NCBI RefSeq assembly: GCF_024170405.1
Contig: NZ_JALJYC010000003.1
Location: 1 to 64,000, forward strand
Length of the DNA: 64,000 bases
Source of the DNA: Neisseria perflava
GTDB taxonomy: Bacteria; Pseudomonadota; Gammaproteobacteria; Burkholderiales; Neisseriaceae
Direction: 5' to 3'
Of this stretch, positions 30,612 through 40,445 are shown in pieces (the first letter of the stretch is position 1; every line of letters begins with the position of its first letter). Position numbers and translations under genes: made by a program. The notes under the pieces were generated by a model. The model was not told the origin of the DNA. It did not search any database and was given only the letters and a program-made list of their open reading frames with translations.

Positions 30612-31523
30612 ATGACATGGCGCAGCATTCTGATTAACCAACCTGCACGCTTATCTTTACAGCAAAAGCATTTGCTCATCCAACAGGATGAAGCCTATCC
30701 CGTACCCTTAGAAGATATTGCCGTGATTATGATTGAAGCGCGGGAGGTGGTGATTACCGCACCATTATTGTCCGCATTGGCACAATACGGTATTACTTTG
30801 CTGACTTGTGATGACCAGTTTTTGCCTTGCGGCCAATGGCTGCCGTTTGCCCAATATCACCGCAGTTTGAAAATCCTCAAACTGCAAATTGGCATGAGCC
30901 AACCGCAGAAAAAACAACTGTGGCAAAAAATCGTGCAGCAAAAAATCCGCAATCAGGCATGGCTATTAGAACACAGCGGTCATGATATTGCCGCAGGCCG
31001 TCTGAAAACTTTGGCAGAGGAAGTGAAATCCGGTGACAAAGGATTTGCCGAATCACAGGCAGCTGCTTTGTATTTTCGCGTACTGTTTGGCGAATCATTC
31101 ACCCGAAATAATGCGCATCCGATAAATGCCTACCTGAATTACGGTTACAGCGTTATCCGCTCCGCCATTGCCCGAGCCTTGGTGCAATACGGCTTTTTGC
31201 CCGTATTGGGTTTGCACCACCGCAGCGAATTAAATGCCTTCAATTTAGCCGACGATATTATCGAACCTTATCGGCAAATTGTGGATTTATTGGCCTATGA
31301 AACCATGCGAACCCAAGGCGTAGAAGACGGATTATCGCCAACGAATAAAAGAGAAATCGTCAGATTACTGTGTCATCAAATCCGGCTAAACGGCAAAATT
31401 TACAGCGTATTGGCAGCGATTGACCGCACGGTACAGTCTTTTCAGACAGCCTTAACAGCAAATGATGCCAAACTGCTGAAATTGCCACAAATGCTGACAT
31501 TAAAGGTACAGGAATATGAGTGA
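30612..31523 (+). CDS. cas1: CRISPR-associated endonuclease Cas1
   Basis: Cas1 with Cas2 integrates new spacers. From the ATG at 30612 the protein has 303 residues, the usual length for type II Cas1. AGGAGAAACGC precedes the ATG. Characteristic stretches are MTWRSILINQPARLSLQQKH at the start, VPLEDIAVIMIEAREVVITA (about residues 34-53), YLNYGYSVIRSAIARALVQY near 175-194, VLGLHHRSELNAFNLADDII near 199-218 and a C-terminal IDRTVQSFQTAL. An uptake sequence lies inside the gene at 30995-31006. It overlaps cas2 by eight bases. Confidence 0.97.
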   Translation: MTWRSILINQPARLSLQQKHLLIQQDEAYPVPLEDIAVIMIEAREVVITAPLLSALAQYGITLLTCDDQFLPCGQWLPFAQYHRSLKILKLQIGMSQPQKKQLWQKIVQQKIRNQAWLLEHSGHDIAAGRLKTLAEEVKSGDKGFAESQAAALYFRVLFGESFTRNNAHPINAYLNYGYSVIRSAIARALVQYGFLPVLGLHHRSELNAFNLADDIIEPYRQIVDLLAYETMRTQGVEDGLSPTNKREIVRLLCHQIRLNGKIYSVLAAIDRTVQSFQTALTANDAKLLKLPQMLTLKVQEYE

Positions 31524-31842
31524 GGCCAAATTTATGCGACTGATTGTATTCTTCGACTTACCGGTCACTACCGCAGAAAAACGCCGTGCGGCTAACCAAT
31601 TTCGCCAGTTTTTGCAAAAAGACGGTTATCAAATGCTGCAATTATCGGTTTATGCCCGTATTATCAGAGGGCGTGATGCGTTGCAAAAGCACCACAGCCG
31701 TCTGAAAGCACAACTGCCAAAAGAAGGTTCGATACGGTGTTTAGAGGTTACCGAAAAGCAGTTTGCCGGGATGTATATTCTACTTGGAGAAGCGAAAAAA
31801 CGGGAAAAAAAGGTCAATGCAGACCAGCTTTTACTGTTTTAA
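31516..31842 (+). CDS. cas2: CRISPR-associated protein Cas2
   Basis: Cas2 bridges Cas1 dimers in the adaptation complex. The 108-residue protein begins MSEAKFMRLIVFFDLPVTTA; FFDLPVTT is the conserved ferredoxin-like strand with the metal-site aspartate of Cas2. SVYARIIRGRDALQKHHSRL and LEVTEKQFAGMYILLGE complete the fold. It overlaps cas1 by eight bases and is separated from the array by 63 bases. No csn2 or cas4 is present, which defines subtype II-C. Confidence 0.97.
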   Translation: MSEAKFMRLIVFFDLPVTTAEKRRAANQFRQFLQKDGYQMLQLSVYARIIRGRDALQKHHSRLKAQLPKEGSIRCLEVTEKQFAGMYILLGEAKKREKKVNADQLLLF

Positions 31843-31905
31843 AAAGCAAATTTCAGAAGGAAATAAAGCGAAAAACCCTTATTTTATAAGGATTCCCCGC
31901 TTAGG

Positions 31906-34900
31906 ATTGTAGCACTACGAGATGAGAGAGGGAGCTACAACAAACGACAGGAGGCGGCGGGACTTGGACAAATTGTAGCACTACGAGATGAGAGAGGGAG
32001 CTACAACCCGCTGCTTGGACGGCGACCCCGAAATCTGATTGTAGCACTACGAGATGAGAGAGGGAGCTACAACTAAATTAATATCGGTCTGACTGTGGTT
32101 TCCATTGTAGCACTACGAGATGAGAGAGGGAGCTACAACCCCTGAATCGTGCCGTCGGCAATCAAGTCGATTGTAGCACTACGAGATGAGAGAGGGAGCT
32201 ACAACAAACTCCAGACGCTGCCCGAAAACACGCTGATTGTAGCACTACGAGATGAGAGAGGGAGCTACAACCAGAAGAAGTTTTACGCGATGTTTACCGT
32301 TATTGTAGCACTACGAGATGAGAGAGGGAGCTACAACTCGACACCGTGGCACTGTAATAATTACTGAATTGTAGCACTACGAGATGAGAGAGGGAGCTAC
32401 AACCGCAGTGGAAAAACGGGTAATTATCCCGAGATTGTAGCACTACGAGATGAGAGAGGGAGCTACAACCTTTGTGAAGCTGGTTGGTGCAGACGCACCA
32501 TTGTAGCACTACGAGATGAGAGAGGGAGCTACAACTTGCTGATGACGTGCAAGATGTAGCCGAAGATTGTAGCACTACGAGATGAGAGAGGGAGCTACAA
32601 CAGCAAGAGGCGTTGCTTTAGCGGTAGGGGAATTGTAGCACTACGAGATGAGAGAGGGAGCTACAACGGCAAACAGAGTTTTATCCGAAAGTTAATTATT
32701 GTAGCACTACGAGATGAGAGAGGGAGCTACAACATGTTTTTGGCCGCATGTTCTCAGGCGGAAATTGTAGCACTACGAGATGAGAGAGGGAGCTACAACG
32801 ACAAGCCGAAGTGGACGACCGCCCTGCCTATTGTAGCACTACGAGATGAGAGAGGGAGCTACAACAAGAAGGCGACGTTTTCGCCAACGCGGTCAATTGT
32901 AGCACTACGAGATGAGAGAGGGAGCTACAACCTGAAAGGTGCTCACCACGCTGCGGATGCCATTGTAGCACTACGAGATGAGAGAGGGAGCTACAACGAA
33001 GGCTGGCAGTGTAGCGTTTGGAAATAAATTGTAGCACTACGAGATGAGAGAGGGAGCTACAACCTGCCTGTACCCTTGCCTGCCCTGAGGGGATTGTAGC
33101 ACTACGAGATGAGAGAGGGAGCTACAACGGCCATGCTGGGCGGTGCGGTCGGCGGTTTATTGTAGCACTACGAGATGAGAGAGGGAGCTACAACGTGCGA
33201 ATTTGGACGGCGCAAGCGTGGTGTATTGTAGCACTACGAGATGAGAGAGGGAGCTACAACACGTATTACGGCAGCAACGGCTGCCACAGAATTGTAGCAC
33301 TACGAGATGAGAGAGGGAGCTACAACCGTTTTGCACCACGGCCGCCCGCGCTTTACATTGTAGCACTACGAGATGAGAGAGGGAGCTACAACGGGTGGCG
33401 GTCACGGATACGTATTACTTCTATTGTAGCACTACGAGATGAGAGAGGGAGCTACAACTGACAGATGGCTGCAGAGTTTTACCGAATCATTGTAGCACTA
33501 CGAGATGAGAGAGGGAGCTACAACGGCCTCCCCAGCCTGCCCAAATTTGCATAGATTGTAGCACTACGAGATGAGAGAGGGAGCTACAACCATCGGACTC
33601 GGGGTTGTGCTGGCCATGCTATTGTAGCACTACGAGATGAGAGAGGGAGCTACAACTGAAAAGGGGCTGTTATGTACGCTGGGAGAATTGTAGCACTACG
33701 AGATGAGAGAGGGAGCTACAACGTGTGAGCTACCAACTCAACGCCGCCCCGCATTGTAGCACTACGAGATGAGAGAGGGAGCTACAACTGGTGTCGCCCT
33801 CCGGCACGCGGTTGGACAATTGTAGCACTACGAGATGAGAGAGGGAGCTACAACGACAACAAAAACGGTAATACGGCTTTGGCGATTGTAGCACTACGAG
33901 ATGAGAGAGGGAGCTACAACCGTTAAGGCCGGAAGCGTTCAGCTGCGCCGATTGTAGCACTACGAGATGAGAGAGGGAGCTACAACACGACTCCGCGCAC
34001 GCTCATGCTGCACTTCATTGTAGCACTACGAGATGAGAGAGGGAGCTACAACCCCAAGTTTCACGGTTCAGCGGATTCGGTTATTGTAGCACTACGAGAT
34101 GAGAGAGGGAGCTACAACTTCCCGTCTGTTTTCACGATTAGGCTGCCAATTGTAGCACTACGAGATGAGAGAGGGAGCTACAACCCTGTCTGCAAGGCTA
34201 TGAGCGAAGTCCAAATTGTAGCACTACGAGATGAGAGAGGGAGCTACAACAGTTCATCAGCAAAGCCGTAAAACCAAAAAATTGTAGCACTACGAGATGA
34301 GAGAGGGAGCTACAACACGAGTTTTTGAAGCCAGAACATGACTTTCATTGTAGCACTACGAGATGAGAGAGGGAGCTACAACGCGCAGTAAATTCGCCTC
34401 CCTGTTTGTAAAATTGTAGCACTACGAGATGAGAGAGGGAGCTACAACCAAATATCTTCAGGTTGCAATCCAAGTGCAATTGTAGCACTACGAGATGAGA
34501 GAGGGAGCTACAACATTTTTTCTTGAACGGTTTTCAGAATCTCAATTGTAGCACTACGAGATGAGAGAGGGAGCTACAACATGCCGTTGACACGCTTGTC
34601 AAAGTTCACAATTGTAGCACTACGAGATGAGAGAGGGAGCTACAACGCGGATACAAGGCTTTTACCAAACATTCAAATTGTAGCACTACGAGATGAGAGA
34701 GGGAGCTACAACGTATGGGCAAAGCAGTTTCAACTGATTCAAATTGTAGCACTACGAGATGAGAGAGGGAGCTACAACATTTTTTCTTGAACGGTTTTCA
34801 GAATCTCAATTGTAGCACTACGAGATGAGAGAGGGAGCTACAACCTAAAATGGCCTGATATTGATTTTGACCGCATTGTAGCACTACGAGATGAGAGAGG

Positions 34901-37352
34901 GAGCTACAACGCCGTGGTGGACATATCGCCGCTCGGTGCTATTGTAGCACTACGAGATGAGAGAGGGAGCTACAACATCGGAAGATGAATACTGGGGCCC
35001 CGCCTAATTGTAGCACTACGAGATGAGAGAGGGAGCTACAACCAAAATCAGCGCACTCTCCTCTTTGTTGAAATTGTAGCACTACGAGATGAGAGAGGGA
35101 GCTACAACTAGGAGTTCTTGCCCCTGCGCCCGCATCCAATTGTAGCACTACGAGATGAGAGAGGGAGCTACAACCCAAGGTAAACGACAGAGTGCGCGCA
35201 GAAAATTGTAGCACTACGAGATGAGAGAGGGAGCTACAACATTTCGTGCCGACGGTGTCATAGGCTTTAGATTGTAGCACTACGAGATGAGAGAGGGAGC
35301 TACAACCGTAGCCGGTGTAGCCGCCACCGCCGATATATTGTAGCACTACGAGATGAGAGAGGGAGCTACAACCATAACGGCAAAATACCGTCCGAAAATC
35401 TAATTGTAGCACTACGAGATGAGAGAGGGAGCTACAACCCAGCTTGCCTGTGGCGACGAATTCCGCCAATTGTAGCACTACGAGATGAGAGAGGGAGCTA
35501 CAACTCGGGCGTCAGGCGGAGTGTGACCACGTCAATTGTAGCACTACGAGATGAGAGAGGGAGCTACAACGGTTCGGTACATCCAAAAGCGTCAAATTGT
35601 ATTGTAGCACTACGAGATGAGAGAGGGAGCTACAACTGGCGGCGGGTGTGAAATGGCAGGTCAGCCATTGTAGCACTACGAGATGAGAGAGGGAGCTACA
35701 ACACAAAGCGTGGACGTTTACCTGCGGCAACAATTGTAGCACTACGAGATGAGAGAGGGAGCTACAACTCAGTTTCGGCGCATTGGGAAGTTTCACGGAT
35801 TGTAGCACTACGAGATGAGAGAGGGAGCTACAACTGCGCACTTTCAGTTCGTTTTCGGCATCGGATTGTAGCACTACGAGATGAGAGAGGGAGCTACAAC
35901 CGCCGCGATATGCTTACCCTGAATCGTACCATTGTAGCACTACGAGATGAGAGAGGGAGCTACAACCGCGTGTCCACTTGACGGCGGCGGTGGCTTATTG
36001 TAGCACTACGAGATGAGAGAGGGAGCTACAACATGCAATAAATACATCAGCACAACGCCTTTATTGTAGCACTACGAGATGAGAGAGGGAGCTACAACGC
36101 ACCCCTTAGCCGCTAATAACTCAATAAGATTGTAGCACTACGAGATGAGAGAGGGAGCTACAACTTCAAGGCGCGAGTACCCGTTTCCACTACAATTGTA
36201 GCACTACGAGATGAGAGAGGGAGCTACAACGGTCAGCTCGGCATTCAGTAACACCGGCTCATTGTAGCACTACGAGATGAGAGAGGGAGCTACAACGTAT
36301 GGGCAAACGTGCGTCATACGTCGGGCATTGTAGCACTACGAGATGAGAGAGGGAGCTACAACTCACGGTTTGTTTTAACGCGGCCAATTCGGATTGTAGC
36401 ACTACGAGATGAGAGAGGGAGCTACAACCGCCGCGATATGCTTGCCTTGAATCGTACCATTGTAGCACTACGAGATGAGAGAGGGAGCTACAACAGATTC
36501 TCGGTTTTTCAATCATGACTACATATTGTAGCACTACGAGATGAGAGAGGGAGCTACAACAGTGATGGTATTACAGGACAGTAATATGTAATTGTAGCAC
36601 TACGAGATGAGAGAGGGAGCTACAACCGCTGCCGCGATGGACATGCAGGGCATCAAATTGTAGCACTACGAGATGAGAGAGGGATCTACAACCTTCAGGC
36701 GTGAAGTCCCGACCGCGCCAGCATTGTAGCACTACGAGATGAGAGAGGGAGCTACAACTCGAACCCTCCGCGCCTTCAACACGGGCGGATTGTAGCACTA
36801 CGAGATGAGAGAGGGAGCTACAACAAGCTTCGATGTCGAACATGCTGTCTTGGAATTGTAGCACTACGAGATGAGAGAGGGAGCTACAACCATCAACATG
36901 GAGCAGACAGCATGAGCGAAATTGTAGCACTACGAGATGAGAGAGGGAGCTACAACAACACCCGTATTACTGCGCTAGAAGCCTTTATTGTAGCACTACG
37001 AGATGAGAGAGGGAGCTACAACCGCCAAACTTCACATCTGTACCCTTACCGAATTGTAGCACTACGAGATGAGAGAGGGAGCTACAACGTATGAAATACG
37101 GGAATTTGAGCCGTCTAAATTGTAGCACTACGAGATGAGAGAGGGAGCTACAACCATAAATAACGCTGTCCTGATTTGCGCATTATTGTAGCACTACGAG
37201 ATGAGAGAGGGAGCTACAACTGCTCTGACCGTCCAGCCTTTCTTTTTCAGATTGTAGCACTACGAGATGAGAGAGGGAGCTACAACTACGCATTTAAGTA
37301 AGAGTAGGAAATTAAAATTGTAGCACTACGAGATGAGAGAGGGAGCTACAAC
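31906..37352 (-). CRISPR. Type II-C CRISPR array, 83 repeats and 82 spacers
   Basis: The repeat is 36 bases; on the plus strand it reads ATTGTAGCACTACGAGATGA... and ends GGGAGCTACAAC. Spacers are 30 bases, except one of 29 (33064-33092). I counted 18 repeats from 31906 to 33028 and 65 from 33093 to 37317. One repeat (36657-36692) differs, G to T at repeat position 29; the others look identical. The crRNA strand is the minus strand (GTTGTAGCTCCC...), as shown by complementarity to the tracrRNA anti-repeat. In that orientation every repeat ends TGCTACAAT, which is the extended -10 box that gives each crRNA its own promoter in meningococcus. One spacer is present twice, and three overlap one target region. 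Confidence 0.98.
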
Positions 37353-37475
37353 GTTCCTTATTGGCTTTCTTAATGCTATTTGAATATTTAAGATAAACCG
37401 AAGGCCGTCTGAAAATTTATTTTCAGACGGCCTTCGGTTTATTAGTCAAAACTAATTGTATGAAGTATTACTGCA
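37353..37475. other. Array flank distal to the cas genes
   Basis: After the last repeat come about 42 AT-rich bases (beginning GTTCCTTATTGGCTTTCTTA), then a strong inverted uptake-sequence terminator (37395-37440). On the minus strand this region is upstream of the whole array. I saw no strong promoter in it. Whether it is the leader for spacer acquisition is not decidable from the sequence. Confidence 0.4.
37395..37440. terminator. Long inverted DUS terminator beside the array
   Basis: AAACCGAAGGCCGTCTGAAA continues to AAT and pairs fully with the reverse complement ending CCTTCGGTTT. It separates the array from the dicarboxylate transporter gene. Confidence 0.8.
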
Positions 37476-38957
37476 TTACCAGTAACCCAATATTTTCCAC
37501 CATAGCAGGCCGATGGTGGCGAAAATCAGCAGCTCGAGCACGCTCATGACGAAGCCGGCTTTCCACCATTCTGGCATGGTAACGAAGTTGGAGCCGTAAA
37601 TGACCGGTGAAGAGCCGGAGGCATAGTGGGTCAGCGACATCATGATGCCGGTAGCGGCGGCCATCATCAGGGCGAACAGCATGGGTGGGGCGCCCAGTGC
37701 CAAGCCTGCGCCGTAGAATGCGCCGAACATGGCGGTAACGTGGGCGGTGCCGCTGGCGAAAACGTAGTGCGCATACAGGTAGGCCAGCATCAAGAGGGCG
37801 CAGCCGGCTTCCCAGCCCAAGCCCATGCCGCTGATGTGGGTTTTCATAAATTCGGACAACCAGCCGATTAAGCCCAATTTGTTCAGGAAGTTAGCCATCA
37901 TTACCAAAGCAGCAAACCATACTACGGTATCCCATGCGCCTTTTTCTTTCAGGGCGTCGTCCCAAGTCAGTACGCCGGTTAAGAGACATAGGGCGAAGCC
38001 GAGGAAGGTGGTGGTGGTGGCGTCCACTTTTACGCCGAACAGCATATCCGGCACACCTGCCCACAGCAGCAACAGCAGCAGGAAAATAGCCAGCATGATT
38101 TTTTCTGCGCGTTTCATCGGGCCCATTTCTTTCAGCTGCTCTTTAGCCAAAGAAGTGGCGTTGGGTGTTTGTTTGATTTCGGGCGGGTACATGAAATACA
38201 GCACCAGCGGCATCAGCAGCATGGCGACCAAGCCGGGTACGACCATGGCGGCAAACCAAGTTCCCCATGTCAGGCTGATTTGTGAGTCGGTGGCTTTGGC
38301 AACCAGCTCGACCACCAGCGGATTGGGCGCGGTGGCGGTAATAAAGATAATGCAGCTAATGATGTTGGCATGGTAGTTGACCAGCGCCAGATATTTGCCG
38401 ATTTTGCCTTCCGTGCCTTTTTCTGGGTCTGAATCGAAGCTCAGGGCGATGGATTTCATAATCGGGTGCACAATCGCGCCGCCGCGTGCGGTGTTCGACG
38501 GGGTAACGGGCGCGATAAGCAGATCGGCAAATGCCAGGCTGTAACCCACGCCCAGCGTGCGTTTGCCGAAGAGGGAAATCAGCAGGTAGCCGATACGCAT
38601 ACCGAGGCCGGTTTTCAACAGGCCGCGCGAAATCATAATGGCGATACCGATCATCCAAATCAATGAGTTGTTGAGGCTGCTCAACGCGTCTTTGATGGCT
38701 TGTCCGGCCGGATTTTTAACGGGTTCGCCGTCAACCAGCTCGGGTACGGTCACGCCGGTCAGTGCGACCAGCGTAATGGCCAGAATCGCCATCGCGCCGA
38801 TGGGCATGGCTTTGCCGATGATGCCGGCGATAATGCCGACAAACAGCGCCAGCAAATGCCATGCCTGCGGCGATACGCCTTCGGGTACAGGGATGACGAA
38901 CCAGATAAGCAGCGCGAGAATAACCGAAACGGCTGCGGGGATTGGCTTGAAGCCCAT
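37476..38957 (-). CDS. DASS-family anion/dicarboxylate transporter
   Basis: The 493-residue membrane protein has about 12 hydrophobic segments and belongs to the divalent anion:Na+ symporter (SLC13/DASS) family, in the group of CitT, TtdT and plant 2-oxoglutarate/malate translocators. It carries two Ser-Asn-Thr/Ser-Ser-Pro substrate signatures: PVTPSNTARGGAIVHPIMKS (about residues 151-170) and HYASGSSPVIYGSNFVTM (about 438-455). CitT and TtdT exchange citrate or tartrate for succinate. It lies downstream of the NuoF-like/flavoprotein/Fe-S genes and opposite a fumarase, so exchange of malate or fumarate for succinate is likely. Start ATG at 38957 follows AGGAGA. Confidence 0.88.
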   Translation of the reverse strand: MGFKPIPAAVSVILALLIWFVIPVPEGVSPQAWHLLALFVGIIAGIIGKAMPIGAMAILAITLVALTGVTVPELVDGEPVKNPAGQAIKDALSSLNNSLIWMIGIAIMISRGLLKTGLGMRIGYLLISLFGKRTLGVGYSLAFADLLIAPVTPSNTARGGAIVHPIMKSIALSFDSDPEKGTEGKIGKYLALVNYHANIISCIIFITATAPNPLVVELVAKATDSQISLTWGTWFAAMVVPGLVAMLLMPLVLYFMYPPEIKQTPNATSLAKEQLKEMGPMKRAEKIMLAIFLLLLLLWAGVPDMLFGVKVDATTTTFLGFALCLLTGVLTWDDALKEKGAWDTVVWFAALVMMANFLNKLGLIGWLSEFMKTHISGMGLGWEAGCALLMLAYLYAHYVFASGTAHVTAMFGAFYGAGLALGAPPMLFALMMAAATGIMMSLTHYASGSSPVIYGSNFVTMPEWWKAGFVMSVLELLIFATIGLLWWKILGYW

Positions 38958-39188
38958 GAGAATCTCCTAAGAGGGATGGTAAAACTCGGTTTTCAGACGG
39001 CCTTTAAATGCTGTTAAAGGCCGTCTGAAAAAATGGGGTTTACGGAATCGAGCAGCTACGCCGGAAATCGAAAACGGCAACGGGGCATAGGCAAGCCGCC
39101 TATACGCCATGATTTTAGATTTCTTTGACGGAGGGCTGTTCAGACGGCCTTTAATATGCAAGATGATATTAAAGGCCGTCTGAAAAGA

Positions 39189-40445
39189 TTAATTATCCTG
39201 TTCAGCAGGCAGACCGTACTCTTCCGGGAAAGTGCGCAGCGAGCTTTGCAACACGGTAACCGCGCCGTCAATCAGACCGCAGCGGCCGCTGCGCGGCAGC
39301 AGTTTGCACAGGCTCTGCATGGCGCGCAGGTCGTCGGCGGTGCCGATACCGGTGTCCACGCGGTTTAACAGGCGCGACAGCTGGTAAGTACCGCCTTTGC
39401 ACGGCGGGCATTGGCCGCAGGAGTTGGCGGCAAAAAATTCCACATACTCGGAAACTTTTCGCACCACGCTGGTGCCTTCGGAAATCACAATCATCGCGCC
39501 GGTACCCAAGCTGGATTTGCGTTCGCGTACAGACACGAAGTCCAGCGGCACATCCAAGTCTTTGGCGGTCAGCAGGGTATTTGACGGACCGCCGGTAAAC
39601 ACGGCTTTAAAGGTACGGCCTTCCAGCATACCGCCGCCGTGTACATAAATCAGCTCTTGCAGGGTCGTACCCATCGGCAGCTCATACAAACCCGGGTTCA
39701 ATACGTCGCCGGAAAGCGAATACAGTTTCGTGCCGACAGCGTCGCCCAGACCCAAGGATTTGTACCATTCCGCGCCCTTGGCCAGAATCTGCGGGATATT
39801 GGCGAAGGTTTCGGTGTTGTTAATCAGGGTCGGTTCGCCTGCCACACCGCTTTCGGCGGGGAACGGCGGCTTGCGGCGCGGGAACGGGAAACCGCCGTCC
39901 AGCCAAGAAATCACAGCGGTTTCTTCGCCGCCGATATAGCGGCCGGATGTTTCCACCAGTTTCAAATCCAGCGGTTTTTGCAAATAGTTTTCAATTCTAA
40001 TGAACAAATCGCTTTTTTTCCACTCTTCAATCGCCGGAACGATGGAAGCGATGGATTCGGTTTGGTGCGGATTGACATACAGAATCGCTTTGTTGGCGCG
40101 GCAGGCAACGGCGGCAATCAATACGCCTTCGATGACTTGGTGCGGCGTTTTTTCCAGCAAAACGCGGTCTTTAAATGTACCCGGTTCGTCTTCGTTGGCG
40201 TTGCACACGACGTATTTGTCGCCGTGTTTGCTTTGCGCAGCGACAGCCGCTTCCCATTTGCGCCAGGTCGGGAAACCCGCGCCGCCCATGCCGCAGAGGT
40301 TGGCTTCCTGCAGTTTGGCAACGATTTCGGTCGGGTTGTCCAAGGCCGCGCGCAGGCCTTCGCCGCCGCCGACTTTACGCCATGCGGCCAAGTCCGCACC
40401 GACTTGGCGCGACGGATGGAGCAGGTTTTGGTTGGCTTGGTTCAT
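39189..40445 (-). CDS. NuoF-like NADH/FMN-binding subunit of a putative NADH:dicarboxylate oxidoreductase
   Basis: The 418-residue protein resembles NuoF, the NADH dehydrogenase subunit. FMN/NADH motifs are present: CGMGGAGFPTWRKWEA (about residues 51-66), NANEDEPGTFKDRVLLEK (about 82-99) and SGRYIGGEETAVISW (about 166-180). KPPFPAESGVAGEPTLINNT (about 193-212) follows. The C-terminal SCGQCPPCKGG with a later cysteine (SLCKLLPRSGRCG) matches the 4Fe-4S site of NuoF. No NuoE or NuoG is next to it. The gene begins in the ATGA overlap of the upstream flavoprotein gene, so the proteins should form one complex. I infer that it takes electrons from NADH and passes them to the flavoprotein through the Fe-S subunit. 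The reverse direction is possible. Confidence 0.82.
   Translation of the reverse strand: MNQANQNLLHPSRQVGADLAAWRKVGGGEGLRAALDNPTEIVAKLQEANLCGMGGAGFPTWRKWEAAVAAQSKHGDKYVVCNANEDEPGTFKDRVLLEKTPHQVIEGVLIAAVACRANKAILYVNPHQTESIASIVPAIEEWKKSDLFIRIENYLQKPLDLKLVETSGRYIGGEETAVISWLDGGFPFPRRKPPFPAESGVAGEPTLINNTETFANIPQILAKGAEWYKSLGLGDAVGTKLYSLSGDVLNPGLYELPMGTTLQELIYVHGGGMLEGRTFKAVFTGGPSNTLLTAKDLDVPLDFVSVRERKSSLGTGAMIVISEGTSVVRKVSEYVEFFAANSCGQCPPCKGGTYQLSRLLNRVDTGIGTADDLRAMQSLCKLLPRSGRCGLIDGAVTVLQSSLRTFPEEYGLPAEQDN

Noticed and set aside
32149..37094. Peptide repeats IVALRDERGSYN and CSSLSHLVVLQ across the CRISPR array
   Set aside because: Repeat plus spacer is 66 bases, a multiple of three, so the same frame stays open by arithmetic. 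These frames have no ribosome sites and follow the CRISPR repeat exactly; they are not protein genes.
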